From Siderastrea siderea (Eukaryota > Cnidaria > Anthozoa > Scleractinia > Rhizangiidae), in contig OZ034971.1 of the NCBI GenBank assembly GCA_964030785.1, positions 20,092,365 to 20,156,364 of the forward strand: a stretch of DNA of 64,000 nucleotides, read 5' to 3'. The notes beneath the pieces were generated by a model. That model searched no databases and was not told the DNA's origin. It saw only the letters and a list, made by a program, of their open reading frames with translations. This document shows, piece after piece, positions 27,041-39,600 of the stretch. Position numbers and translations under genes: made by a program. Numbering within the stretch: position 1 is the first letter of the stretch; every line of letters begins with the position of its first letter.

Positions 27041-28030
27041 TAATAATAATGATGACTTTATTAACGTGTCAAGCAAAAATCTAGCAGAGGGGATTCCCCA
27101 CTGCTAATAGAGGACACCTAACTTTCTAAAATACAATCTAAAAATAGAAAATGAATTAGCATAGAGTCAAAACTAGAAACTACTAAGAGTTAGAGTTAAA
27201 AACTACTAATGATTACTCACTCAACATACATACTACAAAAACTCCATTTACAATTATCAAGAATTCTAAAATCTTGTAATTTTAAAATCGTAATTAAAGT
27301 GTCCTGAAAGGTGCCAGATTCTTTGGGGATACGTAACAGTGGAGCAACAGAGGATCTTAAGTTGTATGCAGACACTGCATGTGTACTAGGTCTAAGGTAT
27401 TCAGGAAAATTTGTATCATTCAGAGATTTAAAGGTCAATTTAAGAACAAGTTTGCATCTCTTGGCAATATCTAGCCAGTTAAGTGTCACTAGGTCAGACT
27501 CGTTGGCATATTTCTTTAACACAAACCCCGCACATACATTTTGCACTCTCTGGAGGCGTCGCAGCTGATAGGCTGGTAGTGGATCGAATACTACAGAGGC
27601 GTAGTCCAGCTTGGAAATAACAAGGCGCTCTGCCAGCTGCTTCCTCACATGATATGGAACCAGATGCTTCAGCTGTCTTAGTACTGCCAGTGTCCCGTAG
27701 CATGACACGAGTGTTTTGCTGATATGCTAGTTCCATGTCAGATGTTGGTGAAGATGTAGTCCAAGCAACTTTGTAGATTGAACGTGCTCCAAGAGATCTC
27801 CTTTGCAGTTTACATGTAAAGTACAGCTTGTGCCATCAGCATATTGACAGCACTGGCACGGAACATGCTCTTGAAGTTCTGCGACATATAGGTAAAAGAT
27901 GAAAGGTCCTAACATGGAACCTTGAGGTACTCCGAAATCAACGACTTCCAGGTCAGACCTTCTTGCATCGATCTGGACAAACTGTCTTCGGTCACAGAGA
28001 TAGTTGAGCATCCATTTCAAGAAGCTTTTG
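27041..28030 (-). mobile_element. Truncated CR1/L2-like non-LTR retrotransposon
   Basis: The 3' part of a LINE reverse transcriptase on the minus strand. Piece 28041-27727 holds the RT palm: FGVPQGSMLGPFIFYLYVAE and QYADGTS, where the catalytic YADD has become YADG. It then jumps directly to KLLGLHLHQHLTWN, so the intervening segment is deleted. Piece 27708-27217 (another frame) is the typical C-terminal region (LERLVISKLDYAS-like, RRLQRVQNVCAGFVLKKY, AYNLRSSVAPLL). The element ends at 27041-27060 with an AATAATAAT tail complement. It is dead: catalytic residue lost, internal deletion, frameshift and 5' truncation. Confidence 0.82.
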
Positions 28031-28089
28031 GAGAAATACAATACAGTAATTATTTATTAATACAATAATTATTTATTCTTGAAGAAGCA

Positions 28090-28146
28090 AGCTGGATATA
28101 AACATTTCGGTGCTTTTTGAAAGCAAAGCCGAATATTTATCCAGCT
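28090..28146. repeat. Short foldback (hairpin)
   Basis: AGCTGGATATAAACATTTCGG and its inverted partner (CCGAATATTTATCCAGCT), separated by a GCTTTTTGAAAGC core, form an almost perfect 57-base hairpin beside the 5' break of the LINE fragment. It may be the end of another element. Confidence 0.45.
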
Positions 28147-28149
28147 ACA

Positions 28150-30180
28150 AACACAACAAGTACAAGCTGAGATCCAAAACGGGTTCCAAAAATAGATGAA
28201 CTGTGAGAGTCTGTGTTTTGCATAAATTTAACTTTGCGTATCAAATTTCATCCCACTTATGCAAATTAGACAAAGTAAAATTGGAATTTGTGGGGGATTG
28301 TTCCTAGCTATCGCCAAAGCTGAAAAGCTTGAATGAAACTAGTATTAAAATCCAAGTTACAGTTGTGATCAGTTCATTAGAATAAAATCTCTCCAAGATA
28401 CCATACTTTACTTCGGGGTTATTTCTAGTTCAAAGTTCGGAATGTAAGCGCTTAAAACATCTTGAACCGAGCATTCTAATAGAGGCCTACTGAATTGTAC
28501 AAGTTTCATGCCTATCGGGAGTTGAATACATAAAAAATGCAAGAAACAGACGTGTTAGTATATGTTGTCTTTGAAGTAAAGGGAAACAAACAGCTTTATT
28601 TAGTTTGCACGCAATTCTAATGTCATGCTATAATTAACTGTCACATAGACACGCTGCTTGTTGCCCTGTTTTATGATAACTGAATATGTTGATTCCTTGC
28701 TCTGGTGAAGACATGTTATATTAGCCGCAAGTTGTCAGGGAAGGGAGAGGGGACCGTACAGTCTGCACTGCAGTGATGTGAAACCCATAGGTTGTGTTCA
28801 TATATTTCACTATATTGCAGAACAAAACGTCATTGGCTCTGCACGCGTTTCATGCCTTTGTTTTCTTTTGCATTTTTAACTTTCTGCCAGTAGTTCCCGT
28901 TAAAGCAAAAATTAGTGTTCCTGTGTACAAACAAAATTTCTAGGTCATTGCAGAGATATGAAAACTTTTCAGTGGTAAAAAAAACAGTTCTTGCTATTTT
29001 TGATTTAAAAAAATCTTCGTCTTTGGGTTCAAGGACAGCCTTACCTCTCAAAACACTGGAAAAATCAAGTGTTACACGCTATTGAAGGTGCTTTTCAAAA
29101 AGGCAGCGACATTAAACGCGTATTCTGCAAAAAGGTGCATGTACAGTTTTTCAAAAGAAAGAAAAGAATGTGGCACGAGACTCATGCACATGCCAAGTAT
29201 TTGTAGACCTTTGGGATAGCGATGTGGTCTTTCCCAGGTTACAGTTAGTGAAACTAATTTTGTATACTGTGCCAGATTTCAGGCAGTCAGCATCATTCTG
29301 GGCCTTTGGATGCAGAAACAAACTGTTCACAGTTTGTAGGCCACTTTGATCCCTTCTTGTCTCAAGATGCGGCCAATCCTTTGCGAAAGGCCTTGAGCAT
29401 AAGGAAGTGCCACAAAGTCTTTATTTTTTCTTTAGTTGGTAGGTCAGGTGGTGTTTTTGATAGCAATCTGTCTCAGTTGTTTATGAAGGATGATGGATAG
29501 TTGTTCTCTCGCAACACTGTCTTCACTCGCTTCATTTCTTTGTTTTTCCATCTCTGTGTTGAAAGAATGTTCTTTGTTCTTCTTAGCAGTGTGCTAACTA
29601 CAGATCTCTTTTGGCACACAGGAAGGCGAAAGTTGAGATAATGGTCTGTATGTGTTGAGTTTCTGTAGACATTTACTTCAATTTATGTACCACTCCTCGT
29701 TGTAATAGAGTCTAGAAAAGGTTGTACATGTACCTGTTCTTTGGTGTCCTGTAGTTCTACAGTAAATTGTATGCTAGGATTAACGTGGTTCGGATGTTAA
29801 TGAAACCCATTTACGTGGCCCTTTTTTAGCTGATTGACATCAACTTAGTGGAAGCACCTCTTAGGAGGGTGAGGAGATTGAAGAAAATGCTATCACGTTC
29901 AGAATGGAACTACCTCTAGTTAGACCAGCCAAGTTGTCCATATCTCCATAAAATGAATTGTCTTTATGCTGCTTTGCAGAAGTTTTACATGGAAGATTTA
30001 AATTCATCTACCCTTAAGTTGCAGCGTGCCCTGAATGCCTACCTCTAAAACATCTCTATCAAGGACCATGTTATTGAAAACTTGAAAAAGTGATACACAA
30101 CTCACCCTCTTGCAGGGCGTTAGGCATTGGTCAACAAACTCAACATCTGCACCACTCAGGAGAGCTGTTGCCTGGACACA
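28150..30180. other. No gene recognised
   Basis: No conserved domain, exon chain or element boundary is apparent. Confidence 0.35.
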
Positions 30181-30194
30181 CTCTTGTACGGTGG

Positions 30195-30480
30195 CCGATA
30201 GGAACAAAACAGAAACGCAAAGCAGAACAGAAACACAGAATTGAAAACAGAAACCCAAAATAGACAACAATCACAAAATGCAAAGCAGAAACACAAAACC
30301 CGAAAACAGAATCACAAAATACAAAGCAGGAACCCAAAACCAAAAACGAAAATACAAAATAGAAAGCACAATCCCAAAACCGACAACGGAAACACAAAGA
30401 AAACAAACACAAAATACAAAACAGAAGCACAAAACAGAAAACAAAATCACAAAATCCAAAAATTGAAACACAAAACTCAA
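30195..30480 (+). repeat. A-rich minisatellite (ACAGAAACACAAAA units)
   Basis: About 18 imperfect units of a 14 to 16-bp motif (AAACAGAAACACAAA, with variants AAAGCAGAAACACAAAA). Long open frames on both strands here are artefacts of the repeat. Confidence 0.7.
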
Positions 30481-30639
30481 ACTGTGGACTGGCCAGGTTA
30501 CTAAGATAGCCATGTGTGACTTTAAAGAAGAAGATCAATTTGAATGAAGAACATAGCTTCTTTGGTAAATTACTAAATGAATTTTGCTGCCTTTTTCCCA
30601 TTCTTATGTCATCGATTTGTGTCTGTTAATGCTCTTCCT

Positions 30640-31136
30640 GCTTGTTCGTTTTTATGCAATTTTGCTTCGCTCGAAGATTGCCTACACTCTTACTGGTTTA
30701 TTGGCTACAAGTACACTAGCATTGCTATGTTTTTATCCCTCTATCACGGTGTTCAGATAGCCGTAAGGCAACTAAAGTACCTGATTAATGTGAAATACAA
30801 TCTTCGAAGGAGAAGTCGTGAAAGTGCAACACATGAAATAAGGTGAGCTGTACGTTATGAACTAAATGGTCCAGGCTGCTCAATGGGCTATCACGTGATG
30901 ACAAGATGCCTTAGAACCAGATACAACTTAAAGGTTTCTCGTGATACAGTTATGAGACTTCTTAAGGAAATCGATCCTGTTGGAGTTGAACAGAGAAGAG
31001 CACCTCGTCTAAGAAGACGAGTTTACAGATGCCCAGGTCCAAATGCTATTTGGCATATTGATGGCTACAACATAATGGCTCCATTCGGCTTTGGTATCAG
31101 TGGCTGCATTGACGGTTATTCGCGAAGAATTAACAT
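30640..31136 (+). pseudogene. Retroviral-type integrase/transposase core, interrupted
   Basis: One frame reads a helix-turn-helix-like start (LYHGVQIAVRQLKYLIN, then YNLRRRSRE). It meets a single in-frame TGA at 30844-30846, then continues with GYHVMTRCLRTRYNLKVSRD, LKEIDPVGVEQRR and the start of an rve integrase core (PNAIWHIDGYN with the first Asp; GCIDGYSRR). At about 31137 the sequence is cut by the 3' end of a LINE, so the remaining catalytic residues are lost. This matches a widespread animal family of integrase-core proteins of transposon origin. It is a pseudogene through the stop and truncation. Confidence 0.7.
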
Positions 31137-31224
31137 AGCATAACATAACATGAACTTTATTTACACACAATTTTGAGTAGCCAGAAAGGCTAATATCTCT
31201 GTGCAACAAAAAACGCGAAAACAA

Positions 31225-31257
<33 letters not shown>

Positions 31258-32165
31258 TACTTAACAAATATCTAACATAATGACCCCCAAATTTTGCATT
31301 GTTCATTGAAAAGAAACTGTTTCCAAAAGATGTTTGAAACTAGTTAAAGAACATTCTCTTCTGATATTATCTGGTAGTGAGTTCCATAATTTCACTGCTA
31401 ATATTTGAAAGAGTGCGGGCTGTACGTGGTAGTTGCTGGTTTTGGTAATGAGAGTATGTCAGTGCCTTCAAGATTGTAGATAGATGGTCGTAGAGTTAAT
31501 AGTTTTTTTAAATACTTAGGATAATTGGCAAAGTGTAAACATTTACAAATAGTGGTTAACATACTTTGTATTCTTTGACTGTAAAGAGAAGTGGTTTCAG
31601 CTTTATCTAATAACTGCTGATAAGTCGAATCTTTGTCATGAAAAACAATGCGTAGCATGCGCCTGTTTAGTGCCTCTAACTTGTCGCGGTTCCTGGAACT
31701 GCAAAAGTGCCACACTGTTGAACAGTGTAGAAAGTGAGGCAAAATAAATGCTTGTAAAGCTTTAACATTGCACTGGTTCTAATGAGCTTACGAAATCTAA
31801 TCATAACTTTTAGCTGATTATTGTCTCTATTGCAAACTAGAGAGACATGCTTATCAAAATTAAGCTGATTATCAATAGTCATCCCAAGAAGGTCCATTGA
31901 CTCCTCCACAGGGAAGGCAGACTGATGATCAGTCGTCCCCAGGACTATGGCATGGTGTTTATCCGGGTTGATGATCATACCATTCTCAGCGTACCACTTG
32001 TTTTTTATCTGGACTTTGTGCTGGATGCACCAATCAAGGGCCTTAGGATCAACATCAAAGTCATACAGCTTCTCATCATCTGCATAGGCATGGATCTTCA
32101 CTGTCTTGATATGATAGAATAGGTCATTCAAAAAGATGTTGAAAAATATCGGACTGAGCACACTA
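31137..32165 (-). mobile_element. 5'-truncated non-LTR retrotransposon inside the integrase pseudogene
   Basis: Minus-strand RT fragments. Piece 32161-31676 starts at the palm (MLSPIFFNIFLND) with YADDEKLYDFD and continues ESMDLLGMTIDNQLNFDKHV. Piece 31742-31398 (shifted frame) carries the C-terminal TVWHFCSSRNRDKLEALNRR. The 3' end bears a TGTTATGTTATG tail complement at 31137-31160, next to the interrupted integrase. A (GA)n microsatellite sits at 31223-31250 in its 3' region. It has a frameshift and lacks everything upstream of the palm, so it is dead. Confidence 0.8.
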
Positions 32166-32167
32166 TC

Positions 32168-32684
32168 TGTCGCGGAGTTGCCGCGATAAACTGGAAACGA
32201 GCTAAAAAGCTAGCTTACCTTGAGAGAAGGCTTGGTTACCATTGAAAACTTGTGACTTTTGGAACAACATGTTTTGACAAACAATTTGGACATTTCATAG
32301 TTAAACTTGGACTTTTGTAGTTACATTTGGACCTTTCGTAGTTTAATAGTTGGACTTGGCAACATCCACTGCGCAACTCTGCATCAACATTTCCAATTCT
32401 AGTTTCATCTTTTCCATTTGAATCTCTTTCTCTTGGTTAAGTTTTGCCAGTTGAAGATCCTTCTCTTGTTGAAGTTTTTCTTGTTGATGAGCTCTTTCCT
32501 TCTGTTCAGTTGTCTACAAAAGGTCCAAATGTAACTACAAAAGTCCAAGTTTAACTATGAAATGTCCAAATTGTTCGTCAAAACACGTTCCGAAAGTCAC
32601 AAGTTTTCAATGGTAACCAAGCCTTCTCTCAAGGTAACCTAGCTTTTTAGCTCGTTTCCAGTTTATCGCGGCAACTCCGCGACA
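32168..32684. mobile_element. Foldback element with about 170-bp inverted arms
   Basis: The sequence from TGTCGCGGAGTTGCCGCG to its inverted copy (CGCGGCAACTCCGCGACA) forms two long arms: TTAGCTCGTTT, AAGGCTTGGTTACCATTGAA and GGACCTTT blocks appear on both sides in opposite orientation. The middle (32380-32510) contains glutamine-like CTTGTTGAAG repeats. The flanks show no clear target duplication. It is non-autonomous and lies exactly at the 5' break of the preceding LINE fragment. Confidence 0.75.
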
Positions 32685-33041
32685 CTCCCCAGGAGAAAGT
32701 TCCAATTTCTGAGGAAAAACGTGTTGGCGGCAAACAACAGCAACACTTTATTATGTAACGTAAATACGAAGCTTAGGATACCTGTACCTGCCTTTATCTC
32801 TTGTAAAAGTTTCATGGGCCAAAACGCAGTGCAGAACACCTGTTAATTTCAGTGGCAGCCCTGAATTCAATGCCTATGCAGCATACCTCATGAATAATCA
32901 AGGCTATTTCCCTCCAAACACTTAGCAAGAAGCTCTGAAACTATACTTTGACCTTTCTCAGCTTGCAGTGTAAACCAGGAAAGACAAGGGGGAAAGAGGT
33001 GGCATTGCAATTGTTCATATCTAAAGCGTTCACTTTTAACC

Positions 33042-33449
33042 CTACCTTTTATTTCCTGGAAATCGTGCATCATAAAAACGCCTCAAAAGATTTGCTTGTT
33101 TTAAAAATACATGATATTGCAAAAGTAAGAAATCAATGAAGTGGACTGTACATATTTTGGAAAGCGGGATAGTCTCGGGGTCGTTGTCCTTGTCACATAG
33201 ATCATTCGATCCAAGTTCGAGGATAACAATGTGGGGGGCGGCACTGCGAATGTCATCGAGATCATACTTGATTGTTTTGTCCACTGTTCGCCCTCCTTTC
33301 CCGTGAAAAACTACCGAACAGACCCTTGCTAATCCTAAGTTGAGGTCAAAAGATCCGTCGGAGTGTTTTTGGGCCGCAAAATCTTCCAATCTGCGTACAA
33401 ATGAATGCCCTAATACAAGCGTACGTGGTTTCGGGTTCGCAGCCGCCAT
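33042..33449 (-). CDS. SGNH/GDSL-hydrolase-like domain ORF
   Basis: The ORF starts MAAANPKPRTLVLGHSFVRR. Block I is LVLGHSFVRR (the nucleophile Ser within GHS), block II is FHGKGGRTVDK and block III is ILELGSNDLCD, the order of SGNH hydrolases. Similarity to the family as I know it ends near NDPETIPLS (about 33150). The remaining 40 codons look unrelated and may be intron or decay. Such short SGNH domains recur in cnidarian genomes, often attached to retroelements, so this may be a transposon-borne domain rather than a host esterase. The C-terminal catalytic Asp/His block is not seen. Confidence 0.6.
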   Translation of the reverse strand: MAAANPKPRTLVLGHSFVRRLEDFAAQKHSDGSFDLNLGLARVCSVVFHGKGGRTVDKTIKYDLDDIRSAAPHIVILELGSNDLCDKDNDPETIPLSKICTVHFIDFLLLQYHVFLKQANLLRRFYDARFPGNKR

Positions 33450-34102
33450 GTGACTCGAGCGAGGGTAATGCAGTGGCGATTAAAACTAATAAACACAGCC
33501 TACTTATCTGGTTGTCCTTTGAATCAATGTCCAGCTCTTCTCTTCGTCCGTTTGAAAAGAGAAAGTTGGGAATTCTGGCTGTGTAGTTCTCCTGTGTAAA
33601 AATACTCGCAGAAGAAAATGCAAAAATGCTTGCCCTGCACCGAAGCTAAAATGAAAGAGGCCTACAACCACATGCTCAGAAGCCTAAATATAAACCTGTT
33701 AAAGTCCCGGATGTGACACCATCCGGGGTAATTAATTGCAAGGCAGGCTGCATAAATTTATTTATTCCCTTTGGTAATAAATGTTATTTTTGCCACTGCG
33801 CGAATTTTCTTGAAATAGACGATATTCATCTTAATAGCCTCAACAAATATATTTGTATATACTATATACTTGGCCCCCTCTTTGGCTCCCTGTTTTTATG
33901 CTGACAGTAGAATACCTTTTTAAAGGTATGCCAACAAAATACTCCGTTAGGGCTTCTAAGCAATACACAGATGACCTCAAATCAAGTGAATACAGCCCAC
34001 TCAACTGACGAATGAAAGGTATGAATGTTACAGTTAATTTAATAGATGGACCTATAGCTCCATGCACTCGCCAGCCGACCTGCGTTCATAACACACCTTA
34101 TC
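33450..34102. other. No gene recognised
   Basis: Nothing identifiable between the SGNH ORF start and the HECT exon. Confidence 0.35.
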
Positions 34103-34757
34103 CTAAAGTTTGCCAAAATCGTGGGAGGCCTCTTTTATAGCTGTGATAATAAGGCCCTCAAATTCTTCATAGGAAGTAATGCCCCTTGGTAACTTTAATC
34201 TTAAGCCGCAAGTGGAAGTCATGGGAAACCAATGTGACTTTGGATCAATGTAAAAAAAATCGATGTCCATACTTTTGAGAAATCCCAAAACTGAAATATT
34301 GTCTGGAGCTATTATGAAAATTAACAGCTGAGGAAGAAGGCATTCTGGATCGGACCGCTCCAGGTTTTCTAAAAACTCTTCCCACCATAAAGCGGTGGCT
34401 TCCTCCCCCTCTTGTGCTTGATTGTTTTTGTTGCTGCTGGGTTCAGAATAGTTTATTGTTAGCAATCGCCTGAAAGATGCCACAGTTAGAGGGTAAGGTG
34501 TAAACGAAAACAATTCCTTTAGAGAAGCTGGATTCTCTTTAACATGTTTTAGAAGGCCTACTAAATGAAGGTCTTCAAGGAACTGGTCTAAAGCTGCCTT
34601 ATTCCGGTAAATAACTATACTTTTACATAATAGTAACTCTAGAGCATGCATTTTACTATAATTTCAATAATTTTGCTGATTCCACACTTGAAAAGGAATT
34701 CTAATTCCTCACGCACAGCTTGCTGGAATTGGTTGTCATCAGCTGCTGCTTATATCT
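34103..34757 (-). pseudogene. HECT-domain (G2E3-like) terminal exon with a frame break
   Basis: The 182-codon ORF 34651-34103 contains a HECT C-lobe: LPQLLIFIIAPDNISVLGF, then FPMTSTCGLRLKLPRG, with the catalytic Cys in STC and the usual EEFEGLIITAIKEA end. The upstream part (KAALDQFLEDLHLVGLLKHV, LFSFTPYPLTVASFRRLL) fits G2E3-like E3 ligases. Before the ATG, another frame reads DNQFQQAVREELEFLFKC from a likely splice acceptor (TTTGGCAG, near 34758), then hits a stop. The true exon therefore seems to span 34757-34103 with a one-base shift near 34650. It is either a recent pseudogene or a retro/duplicated fragment. No further upstream exons were recognised. Confidence 0.65.
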
Positions 34758-34759
34758 GC

Positions 34760-35125
34760 CAAAAACAAAAATGCATGTAAGGTTGTGGTTGCATGTAAGG
34801 TTGCAAAACGATCCTTTTAAAAAAAGGGAAAAAAATTTTACGTGTGCTTACAACATGATACAAGGAAAAAGGGGCGTGACGTCGTGATGACGCATTTCGT
34901 CAAGATTAACGCAGAAACACTTTTGAAAGAGCGGCTGCTTTAGTACTAAATGATAAAATTTCATGATTTCCGAAAATCGACAAGGACTTTGAGTAAAGGT
35001 GGGCCTTCAGTCTCTTGGAATTGTGTGTTTGCTCTCGCACAGAACATCGCTGACAAATCGCAACAAAATTCTTGCTGTTTCAAAACAACGGCCATTTTTT
35101 CTTAAAGAGAGGTGAATACCAAACA

Positions 35126-35156
<31 letters not shown>

Positions 35157-35766
35157 GCTACTACTACCACTACTACTAATAACTAATACTAATAATAACT
35201 TTTGAATTGTAACAACGGTTATAATAGATAACAAGTAAAAACATTAACATGAAAGCTCGATTGTATCACATATGATCACTATCTAATGAAGAATGTTTAG
35301 CATATCACAGTATGACCTTTTCTATTTTCATTTTCATGTCGTGGTCTGCCACATCTTGTGGCATTGGCTTCGATGAAGATGGACCACCTACCAAATAGTC
35401 GAACAATGAAGATCAGAGATGATGGAGGCCTGTTAAAAGTACTTGACCAAGTGAGATAAGCCAAAACAATAACAAATGGCCCCATTGCATCAAGGGTGGA
35501 AATGGGCCGTTAAAGAAAGCAGAAATTATACAAGGCACTAAAGGGCTGGACACAATAAACAAATGACCTGTAGTTGTAACACCTCTTCAGTTGAACTCTC
35601 AAGATAAACCCCATACATCTGCACACCTCTGGAGCGTCTTCTGTGTATTACAATGCGGGCTAATTATGCAATTATGAACTCAGCTGTCATGGTTGTTATA
35701 TGTTTTTAGAGTAATTTTTTATTCGGATTGGTTGTGTGGTTACTTAGGCATTAGGCCCTGGAGAAT
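34760..35766. other. No gene; (CTA)n microsatellite at 35126-35205
   Basis: Contains about 12 CTA/ACT trinucleotides in near-perfect array with AAT-type interruptions at its end. No coding sequence is recognised. Confidence 0.6.
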
Positions 35767-35796
35767 CACAGGAAAAAATTCTGAAATTCCAAATTT

Positions 35797-36245
35797 GGGT
35801 AAACATTGGTTATTTTTTGGTAAAACATTGGGAATTTAATGGAAAATTAGTAAGTATACCAATTTTGGGAAAAGAGATACACTTTCCAACATTGGTAAGT
35901 CATATATAGGAATCCAAGGTTGGGAATCTATTTTGAATTTCCAATCTTGGTAATTTTTAAAAGAGTTTCCAACATTGGAAAGAGCAATACCAAGGTTGGA
36001 CTTTTACTAGATGTTCCAACTTGGGATAAAGCATTACCAATGTTGGTTAATCTTAAAATTGCCCAACATTGTAGAGAGCATTACCAAGGTTGGTTATTCT
36101 TAAAAATAATTGCCCAACATTGGAAAGTGCATTACCAAGGTTGGATTTTTTCTTGAGGTTCCAGCTTGGGAAGGATTGTTACCAATGTTGGTTATTCTTA
36201 AAATTGTCCTGCACTGTAATGAGCATAACCAAGGTTGGTTATTGC
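35797..36245. repeat. Left subterminal CCAANNTTGG array
   Basis: About fifteen copies of a near-palindromic 10-mer (CCAACATTGG, CCAAGGTTGG, CCAATGTTGG, CCAATCTTGG) occur at intervals of 20 to 40 bases. In plant Spm elements comparable subterminal motifs bind the second protein TNPA. Here the SAM-domain protein is a candidate binder (inference). Right-end copies (CCAATATTGG, CCAACTTGG) are fewer. Confidence 0.8.
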
Positions 36246-36680
36246 TTTACAGTGTCCAGCAGTGAAAGTTGCTAAAGAAAATGTCCAAGCTATGATAATA
36301 AAGGTCACTTTTAATATTTACTTAAAAGGAAAAGGAACTATTCTGTTACTTGTAATAATATTGCCACTGTAGACATGACCAGAAATACTATAAAAACACA
36401 TTTCAATGTAATAATTAAATTATTATCACTTAAAAGTGGTAAAAAAAATCCAACATGAACATTAACTGACTCCTTTCTTATGCTGCCACACAAATGTGAC
36501 AATGATCAGTGTCCAATGTTATATCACTTGCAAAACATTGAAATATTAAAAAATGGGAACAACAACTGTCTCTTTATAGTTACTTGCATGTCACACAGTT
36601 ATAAACTAATGTGATAATCAACAGTATCCAATAACACAGTATTCAGGTTTCAATATATGTCCACTATCGTTTCAGCAGTG

Positions 36681-39600
36681 TTACTCATCAGATGGCTCTG
36701 ACGCGAAAGAGTCATCTGTTTCATTCACAGACTCAGTAGAATATGAAGAGGAACAACTGAGATCAGGACTGCTGTTAGATGAAGAGCGTGGAGATGGCAG
36801 CTGAAGCTCTTTGATAATGATTATTTGTTCCCTTGTTAAATCTCGGAAGTTTATTGGTGCCTGAATACGAACAAACACCTCGTTGACGAGAGAAATTGCT
36901 ATTTTTTTTGCCAATTCATACTTTCCACAGCCTCTTGACTTTATCTTGAGTAGTTTGGCTCCTTCAATAAGGTGTTTTTTAAGGCTTAGATTTCTGAATG
37001 CAGGTACATGAAATATTACAGCACACAACAGCTGTGCGCTGTAATCAGATATTTCATCCACGTTTTCAGAATTTTCAGTCTCTTTCGGTTTCTCTGTATC
37101 CGTTTCGGCTGCAAGCAAAAAAAAGTAAGAATTAGGTTACTAATGTGAAGAAGATAAATGCAATGTGCTAAAATTCAGACACTGAATCTAGATGTAATTC
37201 AAGCTTTAATAAAATTTATACATGTGTACATGTAATGACTGCTACTTATTTGTGATTTCATAGAAATAACAGAACTAGGGGGATTACTCCCGCGGGGTGG
37301 GGTACTCCCATAAATTTCAGATAGGGGTGTGCCGCTAAGGTTCGTAAACCCTGACCCTATTTAAGGATAAAGAAAGCGAAAATTGATACCCTTTTTAAGG
37401 CCCAAAATCGAAAAATGACACCCTATTCAAGGGAAGGAGAAAAACACAAATCTTTATAAAATCGCTTTACTAATACTTGAATGGTTAGTTCAGTTAAAAG
37501 ATTCCTTTTGACTGGGCGTTTATTTTAGCTGATAGAATGTAGGTACCCTACCTAAGGATCACACCGGGAACACAATGCCAAAAGAAGCAAATATGAGACC
37601 CTATTTAAGGGCCGAGAACCTCCCACGGCACAAACCTACATTGCCCATATATGGGAGTGCCCCCCCACCCCTGGGGGATTACTTGGTATGCTTAATTGGC
37701 TTAGTCTCAAAATTGCAATTTGTGTTGTTAATAGGTTTACAGTGCAAATGATTGGAATGTCATGATTTCAAGCTACTTTATTTAATTAACAGTTCCAAGT
37801 TGTGTTTTCTTTAATCCACAGCATATTTAAGCCAATATTTCATATAGTTTGATTACAGCAAGGTAAACTGAAGTCCAGGATGGCCTAATATTGTTTTCTT
37901 GCAAGTACTTAATTTTATTTTGTTATATGTAACCAGAAAATTTAATTTGCAACAATGTCTGTGGGAGTTACCAAAGTTATCATTTTGCACTTGTCTGTAT
38001 TAACAGCAAGAGTTGAACGAGTTCATTTGTCATCATTAACTTACCGAGGGCTTCGTTCATTTCTGGTTCACTTAAAATGGCCCTTTTGGCTGGTCTTCTT
38101 GATTTCTATTGAAGCAAAAAAACCCAACAAAGTTGTCAATTATGTAACACTTTTAAGTTCAAACAGAAGTATCGTGGTAGTTATAAAGCCAGTATGTATG
38201 TTATAGAAATGTGTAAATGCTTGTAACAAAGAAATATACTGTTTACATACCTCAAAATCAAACCCATCAGTTAACTTCCGATTCTTTTCATTTACCCATT
38301 GTAAGATATGGCTTCGTAGAGCCGCTGAAAAAAAAATCAGAAAAATGGAAAACTGGTCATTGGGTCATTGAACTGCTCTTGTAGATTGCTACATTTGCAT
38401 AAATTAGCTCTGGAGAAATGCTTAAATTCCAGCCTTGATAATGATATGAGCCATTACCATACTGGTTAAATTGCTATAAGCAAGTCTCGTAAAACTAGAA
38501 TCCATAATAACATTTATTCTTGTCAACAAAAAGCCCAGTATATTATAGTAAAAGGCACTGTCAAGCTGCAAAATTATTTATAACAAAATACTACCATGGT
38601 AGCAGCTTTTATCAAAGCTACATGTTGGTTAAGAGGTTACTCTTTAACATCTAATAATAGAATGAGGATTATTTTATCTAAATGTTTACTAGCATGGTGA
38701 TGTCCCATGCACAGGTCTTGTTAAACTAAAAGAAAATTTCAGCTAAACTATCAAATAACAGCTATTTACGTATACTTGTCCTAACCTTGGCCAAATCCTA
38801 TTTCTGGAAGTTCACAAGAGGCCTGGAGTGAAGATACTAACTCTGACAATATCAAACTGTTATTATTGTTGGACCTAAAATAAATCTTGGTATTTCCTTG
38901 CCATTTGTTCTGGCATTCCTCCCGAATAATCTTAATCCTAAAGAGAACAAGTGAATAGAAAATTTATTAGAACTACTGGTAGTTGGATGCATGTCTCACC
39001 AATTAAAAAACCATCATTACTTACTTGCGTTGATACAAAGCTCTTTGTTCTGGAGTCCAGCTTTTCTTATCCTTTTTTGTTATTTTCACTTTCATGGTTG
39101 TGTCAGACACATTTGGCAAACTTTCATTTTGCTGGCTTTCTTTTTTGTCTGAAACATGGCATTACGACTCCATCGCGGTTTATTTGTGTCTTTCTGAAAT
39201 GGGTAATACCGCTGGAAATTGTAGCCTGAAGGCTCCATTTATTCCCATGGGTATAAGTTTCGGCAGCCACCGAAAACGTGGCGCACAACTTCGGTTTCTT
39301 TCGTTTCAAAAAAGGTGAGATATTTTGGAAGACGCCGCCCAAGTGACTTCAAAAGACCGGAACAATAGCGCAATTAAGCAACCTTGAGCGAACGGAGCTG
39401 TGAACGTATCCCTTTGTTCTTGACTTGTGTGATTGAACTTCTGATAACCACTACAGACATTTTGAAGATTTAAGTCGTTCACAATGTATTTTTAGCTTTT
39501 ATTTTTTATATTAGTAAGGAGCGTGTTGAGAGCTTTAAAAAGAGATCTTGAACGAGTTGTTTTGATCGTTGTAGGCGAATTTGGTTTTATTTTTTCCGAG

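Noticed and set aside
30140..30601. Open frames on both strands over the A-rich repeat
   Set aside because: Low-complexity translations of a minisatellite.
35007..35234. Ser-rich ORF
   Set aside because: Translation of the (CTA)n microsatellite.
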